A stretch of 40,907 bases of DNA from Octadecabacter sp. (GTDB taxonomy: Bacteria > Pseudomonadota > Alphaproteobacteria > Rhodobacterales > Rhodobacteraceae): NCBI GenBank assembly GCA_028825445.1, contig JAPKAD010000018.1, positions 1 through 40,907 of the forward strand, read 5' to 3'. Shown here piece after piece: positions 18,792 to 28,047 of this stretch. The position numbers were made by a program, and so were the translations under genes. Numbering within the stretch: position 1 is the first letter of the stretch; each line of letters starts with the position of its first letter. A model generated the notes under the pieces. The model was not told where the DNA came from and searched no databases. It saw only the letters and a program-made list of their open reading frames with translations.

Positions 18792-19532
18792 TTAAACTTT
18801 TGTGATATCAACTGACGTCGAGATTAGCGTAGTAGCAACGCTTATCGCAATGGCCTGTGGGTGCTTTCCAAGGGAAGGATCACCAATCGGGCACGCAATA
18901 CGATTAACATGTTCGGCGCTGTGTCCCATCGAGACTAGTCTTGAGTGAAATCGGGCCCATTTGGTCGCCGATCCTATCAAGCCGATACTGCTAAATTTGT
19001 GCCGTAGCAGCGAATCGCAAAGTGCCAGATCAATGTCATGAGAATAGGTTAAGATCAGGTGGTCGGCATGTAGCGGTGCGTGCTCCACCGCTCGGACCGG
19101 ATCGTTTGCCACAAGAGGTGAAACATTGGGGGGCAAGTTATCTGGCATTCGGTTTACTGAAGTATCTATCAGCGTGATATTACGATCATCAAATGGTGCC
19201 ACTACAAATGCAATGGCGCGCCCCACGTGGCCAGCTCCCCAAATCCAAAGTGGTGGTTTAGTAGGTTCTTTGTCTAATGCATCATGGCTGAAGTCCAGCG
19301 TAACTGCACCACCACAACACTGCCCAAGATCGGGACCGAGAGGAAACGTCCGCTTCACTGTTCCTCCACCAGCCACCAACAACTTCTGCGCAATTCGGGT
19401 GGCTTCAAACTCTAACGCACCACCGCCAATCGTGCCGTCCTGGTGGTCCGCCCATACCCGCATCGTCGCACCTGCCTCGCGTGGAGCAGACCCTTTAATG
19501 GCCGTCACGGATACGGTTACGAAACCGCTCAT
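18792..19532 (-). CDS. xdhC: Xanthine dehydrogenase accessory protein XdhC
   Basis: A 246-residue molybdenum cofactor chaperone. Family marks are KGSAPREAGATM near the N-terminus, GTIGGGALEFEATR, and QCCGG, a cysteine pair typical of XdhC. They are followed by a Rossmann-like domain with WIWGAGHVGRAI and TLIDTS. XdhC binds the cofactor, supports its sulfuration and passes it to XdhB; it is not part of the mature enzyme. It overlaps the end of xdhB by 4 bases. It is somewhat shorter than many homologues (about 280-320 residues), with all main blocks present. Confidence 0.92.
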   Translation of the reverse strand: MSGFVTVSVTAIKGSAPREAGATMRVWADHQDGTIGGGALEFEATRIAQKLLVAGGGTVKRTFPLGPDLGQCCGGAVTLDFSHDALDKEPTKPPLWIWGAGHVGRAIAFVVAPFDDRNITLIDTSVNRMPDNLPPNVSPLVANDPVRAVEHAPLHADHLILTYSHDIDLALCDSLLRHKFSSIGLIGSATKWARFHSRLVSMGHSAEHVNRIACPIGDPSLGKHPQAIAISVATTLISTSVDITKV

Positions 19533-21961
19533 GCGCGCGATCGCTTTACGGCTTGCAACACTTCTTGCGCCGTCGCGGGGGCTTGCAGATTAGGATACAT
19601 CGGCCCGCAGGCAGCGCAGGCATCCGCTAAGGCTAGATGTGCTGAAATACCTAACATAAATGGCGGTTCACCAACTGCTTTGGACTGATAAATTGTCTCA
19701 GCACGGTTTTGGCCGTCCCAAAGTGTAACGTTGAAAATTTCCGGACGGTCTGAGCATGCAGGGATTTTGTAGGTAGATGGCGCATGGGTCTGAAGGCGGC
19801 CTGCACTATCCCAAACCAGTTCTTCGGTTGTGAGCCAGCCTGCACCTTGTACGTAGCCGCCTTCAATTTGGCCAATGTCCAAAGCAGGGTTCAATGACGC
19901 GCCTGCATCGTGCAAGATATCAACCCGTAATAGTCTATTTTCGCCCGTCAATGTGTCGATCACGACTTCTGAAATTGCAGCACCATAGGCGAAATAAAAG
20001 AATGGCCGACCTTTTCCCGCTATGCGATTCCAAGCGACGTCGGGGGTTTTATAAAACCCTGTTGCGCTCAGGCTGACGCGATTTTCATAGGCGACCTTGG
20101 CGGCATTGGCAAAGGACATTTCATGATCTGCAACGAAGACCTGCCCATCGCAAAATGTTACCTCGTCCGTTTTAACTTGGTGCAATTCTGCAAGGCAGTT
20201 TGCAATCCTGTCTCGAATAATATCGCAGGCGTTCTGCACAGCCATGCCATTTAAATCTGTCCCGCTTGAGGCTGCGGTGGCAGACGTGTTGGGAATCTTG
20301 CCAGTGTCTGTCGCGGTAATCTTGACCGCTGCGATATCAACACCGAACCTTGAGGCCGCCACTTGTGCGACCTTCTGAAACAACCCTTGTCCCATTTCGG
20401 TGCCACCGTGGTTAAGTTGAATCGAACCGTCTTGATATACATGCACCAAAGCACCAGCTTGGTTGAGGTGCGTCAGAGTAAATGAAATCCCAAATTTCAC
20501 AGGGCTGAATGCGATTCCTTTTTTAAGAATTGCATGCTTGTCGTTCCAAACCGCAACCGCCTTACGACGTGCATCATAGTCAGCGTCGTTCAACACTTTG
20601 TCGGTCATTTCATGCAGGATAAAATCAGTGACTTCCATATCATAAGGTGTCGTATTGTTGGTCTTTGATGTTGCTGGCGACTGCGCGTCACCAAAATTAG
20701 ACGATGCCTTCACCGTTCCACTATTCGCGAATGCGCCAGTTTGTGTCATCGCTGCAGACTTTAACTGGGCCGGGAAGTTCCGTACCTTTTTCACTTCTGA
20801 AGGTTCGCCCAAAGTGGCCGCCGCAGTATAATAATTGATGCGCCGTACATGGGCAGGGTCTTTGTTTAAAAAATGCGCTATGTGGTCCATAACTCGCTCA
20901 ATGCCAAACATGCCTTGGGGTCCGCCAAAGCCACGAAAGGCAGTTGCACTTTGCATATTTGTTTTGAGGCGGTGTGAAGTAATTCTTGCGGTGGGCAGTA
21001 AATAAGCGTTGTCAGCGTGTAACATGGCGCGGTCCGCGACTGGAAGTGACAGATCCTGTGCCCAGCCACAACGGGTATAATGTGTGAAATCCACGCCTGT
21101 CAGGCGCCCGTTATCGCCAAAACCTACATCATAATCGATGCGGAAATCATGGCGTTTTCCAGTAATTGTCATGTCATCGTCACGGTCGTAGCGCATTTTG
21201 CACGGCTTGCCTGTCAGACTAGCGGCTACTGCACAACTCACAGCCAGTGCATTTCCTTGGCTTTCTTTACCGCCAAAGCCACCGCCCATGCGACGAATTT
21301 CGACTCGCACCGCATGCATTGGAACGCCGAGGCCTTCAGCGACTTTATGTTGTATTTCCGTCGGATGCTGGGTCGATGAATGTACCACCATGTCGCCCCC
21401 TTCTTGTGGCAACGCGAGGGCAGCTTGTCCTTCAAGGTAAAAATGTTCTTGCCCACCCATTTCAAGGCAACCAGTTAGCCGATTAGGGGCCGAAGAAAGT
21501 GCAGTGTCTACGTCGCCTTTGGTGTAAATGCGCGGGCAGTCTTCGAAACGTGAATCAGCGGCAAGTGCGTCTTCGATGCTCAGTATCGGGGTATCTTTAG
21601 TGTAGCTGATGTTGCCTTGCCGCGCTGCAAACCGGGCTTGTAGATGTGTATGCGCCACAACTAGAAAAATTGGCTGACCAAAATAGTGTACCGAACCGTT
21701 CGAAAGCATTGGTTCATCATGGATCGACGGTGACACGTCGTTTGCAAATGGTAGATTATTAGCTGTTAAAACCGCCACCACACCAGGGGCGTTCTTAACG
21801 GGGTCTAAGTCCAATGACCGGATGGTACCACGCGCGATGGCGCTTGTCCCAAAAGCTAGATGCAACGTGCCTTTGGGCATTGGGACATCGTCGACATAAC
21901 GGGCTGTTCCCATAACGTGTAGCTTTGCAGCGTCATGTGGTAGGGGCTTAGAAACACTCAT
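19529..21961 (-). CDS. xdhB: Xanthine dehydrogenase molybdopterin-binding subunit XdhB
   Basis: An 810-residue large subunit of xanthine dehydrogenase, which carries the molybdenum cofactor and oxidises hypoxanthine and xanthine. Active-site residues can be placed by comparison with Rhodobacter capsulatus and bovine enzymes: E233 in GGGFGGKE, R311 in ADRAML, F345 in FRGFGGPQG, and the catalytic base E765 in VGEPPFMLG. Relative to R. capsulatus the Arg-to-Glu interval is 454 instead of 420 residues. The extra material lies at about 384-438, a Ser/Thr/Asn/Lys-rich stretch between RRINYY and TPYDMEV. It overlaps xdhA and xdhC by 4 bases each. All catalytic residues are present, so the enzyme should be active. 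Confidence 0.95.
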   Translation of the reverse strand: MSVSKPLPHDAAKLHVMGTARYVDDVPMPKGTLHLAFGTSAIARGTIRSLDLDPVKNAPGVVAVLTANNLPFANDVSPSIHDEPMLSNGSVHYFGQPIFLVVAHTHLQARFAARQGNISYTKDTPILSIEDALAADSRFEDCPRIYTKGDVDTALSSAPNRLTGCLEMGGQEHFYLEGQAALALPQEGGDMVVHSSTQHPTEIQHKVAEGLGVPMHAVRVEIRRMGGGFGGKESQGNALAVSCAVAASLTGKPCKMRYDRDDDMTITGKRHDFRIDYDVGFGDNGRLTGVDFTHYTRCGWAQDLSLPVADRAMLHADNAYLLPTARITSHRLKTNMQSATAFRGFGGPQGMFGIERVMDHIAHFLNKDPAHVRRINYYTAAATLGEPSEVKKVRNFPAQLKSAAMTQTGAFANSGTVKASSNFGDAQSPATSKTNNTTPYDMEVTDFILHEMTDKVLNDADYDARRKAVAVWNDKHAILKKGIAFSPVKFGISFTLTHLNQAGALVHVYQDGSIQLNHGGTEMGQGLFQKVAQVAASRFGVDIAAVKITATDTGKIPNTSATAASSGTDLNGMAVQNACDIIRDRIANCLAELHQVKTDEVTFCDGQVFVADHEMSFANAAKVAYENRVSLSATGFYKTPDVAWNRIAGKGRPFFYFAYGAAISEVVIDTLTGENRLLRVDILHDAGASLNPALDIGQIEGGYVQGAGWLTTEELVWDSAGRLQTHAPSTYKIPACSDRPEIFNVTLWDGQNRAETIYQSKAVGEPPFMLGISAHLALADACAACGPMYPNLQAPATAQEVLQAVKRSRA

Positions 21962-23334
21962 GCACTGATCTCTAAAATATTGGTATTTATACCATTTAGG
22001 TCGTCAAAATAACGCCGTAATTGTCCTTGGGCTGCTTCCATTCTGTAATCCGCTGAAGCGCGCATGTCAGACAAGGGCTGGAAATCATCTAAAAGGGCGA
22101 TGGCTGCAGCTTCGATACTAACGCGCGACCAAGGCTGCCCTACTAGCGTGACCTCTGACAATTTTGCATGTTTCGGGGTGCCTGACATTCCGCCAAACGC
22201 GATACAGGCTGCAATAATAGTATCGTTTTCTATGGTAACATTGAAGCAGCCGCACACTGTTGAAATATCTTGGTCAAAACGTTTTGAGAGTTTGTAGCAG
22301 CGCAACGTGGGAGCAGATTTTGGGATCGTTACAGCTTCAATAAACTCACCCGCTTTGCGGTCCTGTTTGCCGTATTCAACAAAGAAGTCCTCAATCGGCA
22401 TATCGCGCCGTGAGTCGCCGTGACGTAGATGAAGCGTTGCACCTAAAGCAATGAGCGCGGGTGGATTATCTCCAATTGGAGACCCGTTGGCGATGTTGCC
22501 ACCGATGGTTGCCGCATTTCGCACCTGTTCAGACCCATAACGGCGGATCATGTTGGCGTAGGATGGGTGCAGTGTTCGAACAGTCGCCAACACATCCGTC
22601 ATCGTCACAGTCGCTCCGATTCGCAATGTGTCGCCCTGATCTCTGATTTGTTGCAGGTCGGTGCAACGATTTAAAAATGCTATCTCACCCATTTTTCCGG
22701 TCTGGTCGTGAAAATCTTTTGTGACCCAAAGCCCCACATCTGTGGCACCTGCTATCAGGGTGCCGTCGGGGTTGGCCATGTACCAAGCTGCGAGTGCGTC
22801 ACTAGTTTTTGGTGCAAGAATATCCGTTTTTTTACCAAGATGAACGGGGGGAGAATCGCGCATATGATCAGGAATTTTAGTGCCTTCAGCCGACTTAGCC
22901 GCGCGGACAATTGGTGCGTATCCGGTACATCGGCACAAATTTCCTGCTAGTACATCGTCATGGTCGGTGCGCCCGTTTAAATGGGCTGTCGCCATGGAGA
23001 CGACAAACCCTGGTGTGCAGAACCCGCATTGGCTGCCATGTTTGTCGATCATGGTCTCTTGCACAGGGTGCAACGTGCCATCAGGTGCTGCGAGGCCTTC
23101 GACAGTGCGTACGGCTTTGCCGTGAAGTTGCGGCATAAACAGGATGCAAGCGTTAAGCGCGCGCGCACCTTTGTCGTCGGTGATCATTACTGAACAGGCA
23201 CCGCAGTCGCCTTCGTTGCAGCCTTCTTTGGTACCGGTTAGATTTTGTGTGTCTCGCAGCCAGTCGAGCAGAGTTCGTGTGGGGTGGGTATCCACCTCCA
23301 CGGCCTCTCCGTTTAGAAGAAACGTGATATTCAT
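21958..23334 (-). CDS. xdhA: Xanthine dehydrogenase FeS/FAD subunit XdhA
   Basis: A 458-residue small subunit that moves electrons from the molybdenum centre to NAD+. The N-terminal ferredoxin-like domain has C39, C44, C47 and C63 (GCNEGDCGACS, NAC) for one 2Fe-2S cluster. The helical domain holds the second set in QCGFCTPG and NLCRCTG. The FAD domain follows from about residue 185, with LIAGATDVGLWV and RNAATIGGNIANGSPIGD. ATG 23334 is taken as the start because the protein then begins MNITFLLNGEAVEV, as in the family; a TTG at 23358 is less likely. It is the first gene of the eight-gene purine operon. A candidate FNR/FixK-type site lies about 70 bp upstream. Confidence 0.95.
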   Translation of the reverse strand: MNITFLLNGEAVEVDTHPTRTLLDWLRDTQNLTGTKEGCNEGDCGACSVMITDDKGARALNACILFMPQLHGKAVRTVEGLAAPDGTLHPVQETMIDKHGSQCGFCTPGFVVSMATAHLNGRTDHDDVLAGNLCRCTGYAPIVRAAKSAEGTKIPDHMRDSPPVHLGKKTDILAPKTSDALAAWYMANPDGTLIAGATDVGLWVTKDFHDQTGKMGEIAFLNRCTDLQQIRDQGDTLRIGATVTMTDVLATVRTLHPSYANMIRRYGSEQVRNAATIGGNIANGSPIGDNPPALIALGATLHLRHGDSRRDMPIEDFFVEYGKQDRKAGEFIEAVTIPKSAPTLRCYKLSKRFDQDISTVCGCFNVTIENDTIIAACIAFGGMSGTPKHAKLSEVTLVGQPWSRVSIEAAAIALLDDFQPLSDMRASADYRMEAAQGQLRRYFDDLNGINTNILEISA

Positions 23335-23400
23335 GCATTCGCTCTGCCGCGGTACCAAGTATAGCTAAGGCGCTAGGTCGATGCGACGTAGACCAATTCG

Positions 23401-23414
23401 CTGATCTAGATCAA
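23401..23414. promoter_or_regulatory. Candidate FNR/FixK-type operator upstream of xdhA
   Basis: On the minus strand the sequence is TTGATCTAGATCAG, one base from the FNR/FixK/DNR consensus TTGAT-N4-ATCAA. Its centre is about 73 bp from the xdhA start codon, a distance compatible with activation if transcription starts about 30 bp before the gene. Assignment rests on the motif alone; other CRP-family regulators share this core. Confidence 0.4.
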
Positions 23415-23923
23415 AGCGAATGATCGGCCATTTGGCAAGCCCTTCTAACTATTACGATATGGAGAGGTTGCTGAGTTGGTCGGTTGTTGTTGCCCGCCTC
23501 CGAAAAAACAGCTTTTTCGAGTGTTTCTACTGAAGCTGGTGTTGTGCGCATTGCTTTGACTTTATGGAGGCAGCCGCCATCTGCAGTTGTCATTGCGAAA
23601 AAGACAGTTAGTTAAAAATCTCTGCTGTTATGCGCGGTAAATCAGACGTAACGCCTGGCCAGAGGGCATTGGCCCAGACCAGTCGCGGGGTTTTATTGGC
23701 AACAAGAATGCAGCCCATAAAGGCAATTATTATATCGTGATTCGGCATTCACATGATGATGACTTTTCAGTCAGGAGTTAATTTAATTTTAAAGATGGCG
23801 ACCTGAACAGGATCTGACTACAACCAATTTCGCTACCAGATTTGGATTGGTCCAGCAGTGCCAAACGGTAATAAAAATTAGTGTTTGTGTGTTGGATCAA
23901 AATGAAATTAAAATTAATCACCA
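23415..23923. other. Spacer between the xdhA promoter region and the ArsR gene
   Basis: About 500 bases with no intact gene. A minus-strand run of about 40 codons near 23610-23735, containing GCILVANKTPRLVWANALWP, looks protein-like but has no clear start or family. Regulators like the ArsR at 23924 often have an SRPBCC-domain gene directly downstream. No trace of one was found here. Confidence 0.4.
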
Positions 23924-24253
23924 TTAGGTTTTTTCTTCTATATCTTTTTTTGCTAGCGCATTGAGCTGATCAACACGGCGTTCCCAAGCTTGTCGCTGCC
24001 ACTCGAACCAACCTTGAAGTTCCATTAAAGGTGCTGCCTCAATATGGCAGGTCCGCACGCGGCCTCTCTTGACCGATCGCACAAGACCGCATTTTTCGAG
24101 TGCTTTAAGGTGACGCATGAAAGTTGGAAGCGCCATCGCGTGATGCGCAGCAAGGCTGGAGACACTCGCTGGACCAATTGCCAGTCGTTCGACGACTGCG
24201 CGGCGGGTCGGGTCGGACAATGCTGAGAAGGCAGCTGAGAGATCATGGGTCAT
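23924..24253 (-). CDS. ArsR-family winged-helix regulator
   Basis: A 109-residue DNA-binding regulator of the ArsR family. It opens MTHDLSAAFSALSDPTRRAV, the usual first helix and DPTRR element, followed by the winged helix with the recognition helix in ALPTFMRHLKALEKCGLV and the wing KRGRVRTCHIE. It lacks the classic metal-binding ELCVCD motif, so it is probably not a metal sensor. This subgroup commonly sits beside SRPBCC-domain genes, but none is present, so it appears orphaned. ATG 24253 is preferred by alignment; ATG 24259 would add two residues. An inverted repeat at 24294-24309 could be its own operator. Confidence 0.88.
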   Translation of the reverse strand: MTHDLSAAFSALSDPTRRAVVERLAIGPASVSSLAAHHAMALPTFMRHLKALEKCGLVRSVKRGRVRTCHIEAAPLMELQGWFEWQRQAWERRVDQLNALAKKDIEEKT

Positions 24254-24293
24254 GTGCATATTATTTGGTAAGTTTTGGTACGCGTCAAGTTAG

Positions 24294-24309
24294 TTAGCTA
24301 AATTGCTAA
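24294..24309. promoter_or_regulatory. Candidate ArsR autoregulatory operator
   Basis: TTAGC (24294-24298) and GCTAA (24305-24309) form an inverted repeat with a 6-base spacer, extendable with one mismatch (AGTTAGC / GCTAAGT). It is about 40 bases upstream of the ArsR-family gene, where such repressors usually bind their own promoter. Inference from position and symmetry only. Confidence 0.35.
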
Positions 24310-24433
24310 GTTTTCTTGCCAGATGACAAAATTATAGTTGATTGTTATAAGTTTAAATATGAAATGCATTATTAAATAGGCATTTTAACCGCTTGAGCTT
24401 CCGCCCACCGTCACCACAAGTTAGGGTATGCCT

Positions 24434-27400
24434 ATGACAGATCTTCGTTTCATTCATCTTCGTACGCATACCGAGTACTCTCTTCTTGAAGGCGCGGTTC
24501 CGGTAAAAAAAATCTGTGGTTTAGCTGAGAAATTTGGCATGCCTGCGGTGGCTGTTACAGACACCAACAACCTTTTCTGTGCGCTGGAATTCTCAGAATA
24601 TGCAGCGAAAGCTGGCCTGCAGCCAATTATCGGCTGTCAGGTCGATTTGGGGTCGCGTGTGAATGAGCCAGGGCGACATTCCGAGCCACCCGCACCAATT
24701 GTTTTATTGGCACAGAACGAAGCTGGCTACATGAACCTGATGAAGCTGAATTCATGTGCCTATCTGGATGCAGACGGACAATTGCCGCAAGTCACGGTTG
24801 ACGATCTGGCAAAGCACAACGTTGGGCTGATATGTTTATCGGGTGGTCCAGATGGGCCTGTAGGGCGCCTGCTACGGGTAGGCCAACGTCCTGCAGCCGA
24901 GGCTTTGATGAGACAATTGGGAGTAATTTTTCCAGATCGTTTGTATGTCGAGCTGCAACGGCATCCTGTTGATGGTGGCTTGCCTGAGGCTGAGCAGCTT
25001 TCCGAACAAGGCCATGTAGAAATGGCTTATGCGTTGGAACTACCGTTGGTTGCCACAAATGATGTCTATTTTCCAAAGACGTCAATTTATGAAGCGCATG
25101 ATGCACTAATTTGCATCGCTGACGGTGCATATGTTGATCAGAACGAACCGCGCCGTCGCTTAACTCCGCAGCATTATTTTAAATCTCAGCAAGAAATGGT
25201 CACGCTTTTTGCAGATCTTCCCGAAGCGATTGCCAACACCATTGAGATTGCAAAACGTTGCGCATTTAAGGCCTACACCCGCGATCCGATTCTGCCAAAA
25301 TTCGCCGATAATGAAATTGAAGAATTAAAGCAGCAAGCGCATTCTGGATTAAAAAACCGTCTCAAGGTTATCCCTCATGCGGTTGGTATCGAAGACTACG
25401 AAAAGCGTCTAGATTTTGAGCTTGGGATTATCGAAGGCATGGGGTTCCCCGGTTATTTTTTAATCGTGGCCGACTTCATCAAATTTGCTAAAGATAATAA
25501 CATTCCAGTAGGGCCGGGACGTGGATCTGGTGCGGGATCGCTGGTGGCTTATGCATTGACGATTACTGACCTTGATCCGCTGCGGTATTCGCTGTTATTT
25601 GAACGCTTCTTGAACCCGGAACGCGTGTCCATGCCCGATTTCGACATCGATTTTTGTATGGATCGCCGCGAAGAAGTTATCCGGTACGTTCAGAAAAAAT
25701 ATGGCCGTGATAAAGTTGGCCAGATCATCACGTTTGGTGCCTTGTTGTCAAAAGCAGCTATTCGCGATGTTGGTCGCGTATTGCAGCTGCCGTATATGCA
25801 GGTCGATAAATTATCAAAGATGATTCCTATTGAAGGCGTTAAACCTGTCAGCATAGTTAAAGCTTTGGCTGATGAGCCGCGGTTGCGTGATATGGCTAAG
25901 AACGATGAGGTTGTTGATCGTTTGCTGACATATGGACAACAGCTTGAAGGGCTGTTGCGCAATGCTTCAACCCATGCCGCAGGGGTGGTAATTGGCGATA
26001 GGTCTTTGGATGAATTGGTGCCACTTTACCAAGATCCGCGATCTGACATGCCAGCTACGCAATTTAACATGAAATGGGTGGAACAGGCGGGGTTGGTCAA
26101 ATTTGACTTTCTTGGCTTAAAAACCCTTACGGTCATTCAGAACGCGGTGAAACTGATTTTAAAATCTGGCCGTGATCTTCATAAAAGCTCGACAGGTGTT
26201 GAGCTTTATGTCCCTGCAAATGGCACAATCAACGACATCAATGCCATACCACTTGATGATGAGGCATCATATAAACTTTATGCTGCCGCCAAAACGGTCG
26301 CTGTTTTTCAAGTGGAATCCAGCGGCATGATGGACGCGCTGCGGCGTATGAAGCCAGACTGTATTGAGGATATCATTGCACTGGTGGCATTGTACCGCCC
26401 TGGCCCAATGGAAAATATTCCAAAGTTCTGTGAGGTTAAAAATGGGATTTCCAATCGTGACCTGTTGCATCCGTCAATCGACCACATCCTTGACGAGACT
26501 CAGGGCATTATTGTCTACCAAGAACAGGTTATGCAGATTGCTCAAGAAATGGCGGGATATTCACTTGGTGGTGCTGACCTGCTGCGTCGCGCTATGGGTA
26601 AAAAGCTGCAAGAGGCGATGGATGTTGAGAAGCCAAAGTTCCTAGCGGGATCATTGGAAAATGGGGTTGATAAAAAAAAGGCTCAGGAGGTTTGGGACCT
26701 GCTCGACAAGTTCGCCAATTACGGCTTCAATAAATCCCACGCAGCAGCTTACGCGGTGGTTAGTTATCAAACGGCGTGGTTAAAGGCAAATCATTCAGTT
26801 GAATTTATGGCTGGTGTAATGAACTGCGACATACATCTAACTGATAAGCTCGGTGTGTACTTTCAAGAGGTCAAAAAGGGTCTTAAGCTGCCATGGCTTG
26901 CTCCCTGTGTAAATACGTCCCTCGCGACTTTCGATGTGCAAGGTGGCATGCTAGTCTATGGATTGGGAGCGCTGAAAAACGTTGGCGTCGATGCCATGGG
27001 GCTAATTGTTAACGCACGTTTGGCAGAAGGAAAAAGTCCGTTTTCCACTCTGTTCGATTTGGCTCGCCGCGTCGATATTAAACGCGTTGGCAAGCGCCCT
27101 TTAGAAATGCTGGCTCGGGCTGGGGCGTTTGATGTTCTCGATCCAAATCGACGTAAAGTCTTCGCAAGTTTGGACGCGCTTGTTAGCTATTCTGCCGCGA
27201 TCCACGATCAAAAAAACTCAAACCAAGTATCGCTGTTTGGTGAAGCTGGCGATGACTTGCCAGAACCGCGCATGTCGGAGGTGGAAGATTGGTTGCCCGC
27301 TGAACGCCTTTCTGAAGAATTCAAAGCAGTTGGTTTCTACCTTTCTGGCCATCCCCTTGATGACTACATGGCAGCGCTCAAACGTACAGAAAAAGTGCTG

Positions 27401-27940
27401 ACACTGGACGAAGTCACTGCCAAGGCAGCAGGTGGCGCAATGGTTTGTAAAATGGCGGGCACAGTGGCGGGGCGTCAGGAACGCAAATCGGCGCGGGGCA
27501 ATCGGTTTGCTTTTGTGCAGTTGTCTGACCCCACAGGCCAGTATGAAGTTACAATGTTTTCGGACACGCTTGAGGTTGCACGTGATTATCTTGAGACTGG
27601 CAATCAAGTTGTCGTTCAAGTGGAGGCCACGATGGAGTCAGAACAGCTAAAATTACTTGGCCGTTCTGTGATGCTTGCGGACATGGCTGTGGCCAATGCT
27701 GGATCGTCAGGCTTACGGGTTTTCTTGGGTGATGTGGGTGCGATTTCAACCGTGAGTGACATCTTGCACAATGCAATTCGCGACAACGTTAAAGGTGGGC
27801 GTGGACCGGTGATGTTTACAATAGATGATATTGAATTGGGGGAAATTGATGTCGAACTTGAGATGCAATTTCCTATAAATCCTCAGATCAAAGGTGCCTT
27901 ACGCAGTCTTGGTGGGGTCATCGAAGTTCAGGAAATCTAG
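24434..27940 (+). CDS. dnaE: DNA polymerase III alpha subunit
   Basis: A 1168-residue replicative polymerase, the usual DnaE length. In order: the PHP domain starting at FIHLRTHTEYSLLEGAV; the palm with GPGRGSGAGSLVAYAL and the metal-binding aspartates D402 and D404 in PDFDIDF; fingers with YRPGPMENIPKF and YQEQVMQIAQ; the helix-hairpin-helix region; a clamp-binding motif QVSLFG at about 935-940; then the OB domain (VCKMAGTVAGRQERKSARGN). ATG 24434 is chosen because AGGG at 24423-24426 is 7 bases ahead of it; ATG 24428 lies too close. It is transcribed divergently from the ArsR gene and followed by a lipoprotein gene. Confidence 0.97.
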   Translation: MTDLRFIHLRTHTEYSLLEGAVPVKKICGLAEKFGMPAVAVTDTNNLFCALEFSEYAAKAGLQPIIGCQVDLGSRVNEPGRHSEPPAPIVLLAQNEAGYMNLMKLNSCAYLDADGQLPQVTVDDLAKHNVGLICLSGGPDGPVGRLLRVGQRPAAEALMRQLGVIFPDRLYVELQRHPVDGGLPEAEQLSEQGHVEMAYALELPLVATNDVYFPKTSIYEAHDALICIADGAYVDQNEPRRRLTPQHYFKSQQEMVTLFADLPEAIANTIEIAKRCAFKAYTRDPILPKFADNEIEELKQQAHSGLKNRLKVIPHAVGIEDYEKRLDFELGIIEGMGFPGYFLIVADFIKFAKDNNIPVGPGRGSGAGSLVAYALTITDLDPLRYSLLFERFLNPERVSMPDFDIDFCMDRREEVIRYVQKKYGRDKVGQIITFGALLSKAAIRDVGRVLQLPYMQVDKLSKMIPIEGVKPVSIVKALADEPRLRDMAKNDEVVDRLLTYGQQLEGLLRNASTHAAGVVIGDRSLDELVPLYQDPRSDMPATQFNMKWVEQAGLVKFDFLGLKTLTVIQNAVKLILKSGRDLHKSSTGVELYVPANGTINDINAIPLDDEASYKLYAAAKTVAVFQVESSGMMDALRRMKPDCIEDIIALVALYRPGPMENIPKFCEVKNGISNRDLLHPSIDHILDETQGIIVYQEQVMQIAQEMAGYSLGGADLLRRAMGKKLQEAMDVEKPKFLAGSLENGVDKKKAQEVWDLLDKFANYGFNKSHAAAYAVVSYQTAWLKANHSVEFMAGVMNCDIHLTDKLGVYFQEVKKGLKLPWLAPCVNTSLATFDVQGGMLVYGLGALKNVGVDAMGLIVNARLAEGKSPFSTLFDLARRVDIKRVGKRPLEMLARAGAFDVLDPNRRKVFASLDALVSYSAAIHDQKNSNQVSLFGEAGDDLPEPRMSEVEDWLPAERLSEEFKAVGFYLSGHPLDDYMAALKRTEKVLTLDEVTAKAAGGAMVCKMAGTVAGRQERKSARGNRFAFVQLSDPTGQYEVTMFSDTLEVARDYLETGNQVVVQVEATMESEQLKLLGRSVMLADMAVANAGSSGLRVFLGDVGAISTVSDILHNAIRDNVKGGRGPVMFTIDDIELGEIDVELEMQFPINPQIKGALRSLGGVIEVQEI

Positions 27941-27953
27941 TTGTAATTTTAAG

Positions 27954-27979
27954 CTGATCGGCGAAACCTTGCCAATCAG
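27954..27979. terminator. Hairpin after dnaE
   Basis: CTGATcGGC (27954-27962) pairs with GCCaATCAG (27971-27979), eight pairs with one mismatch and an 8-base loop, 14 bases after the dnaE stop. There is no T run, so termination is uncertain. Confidence 0.4.
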
Positions 27980-28047
27980 AAAGACAAGGTAGACGCAGTG
28001 TTCGGGCTGCATTAAACATTCACGTTATAATAAATTAAGGACGTTGA

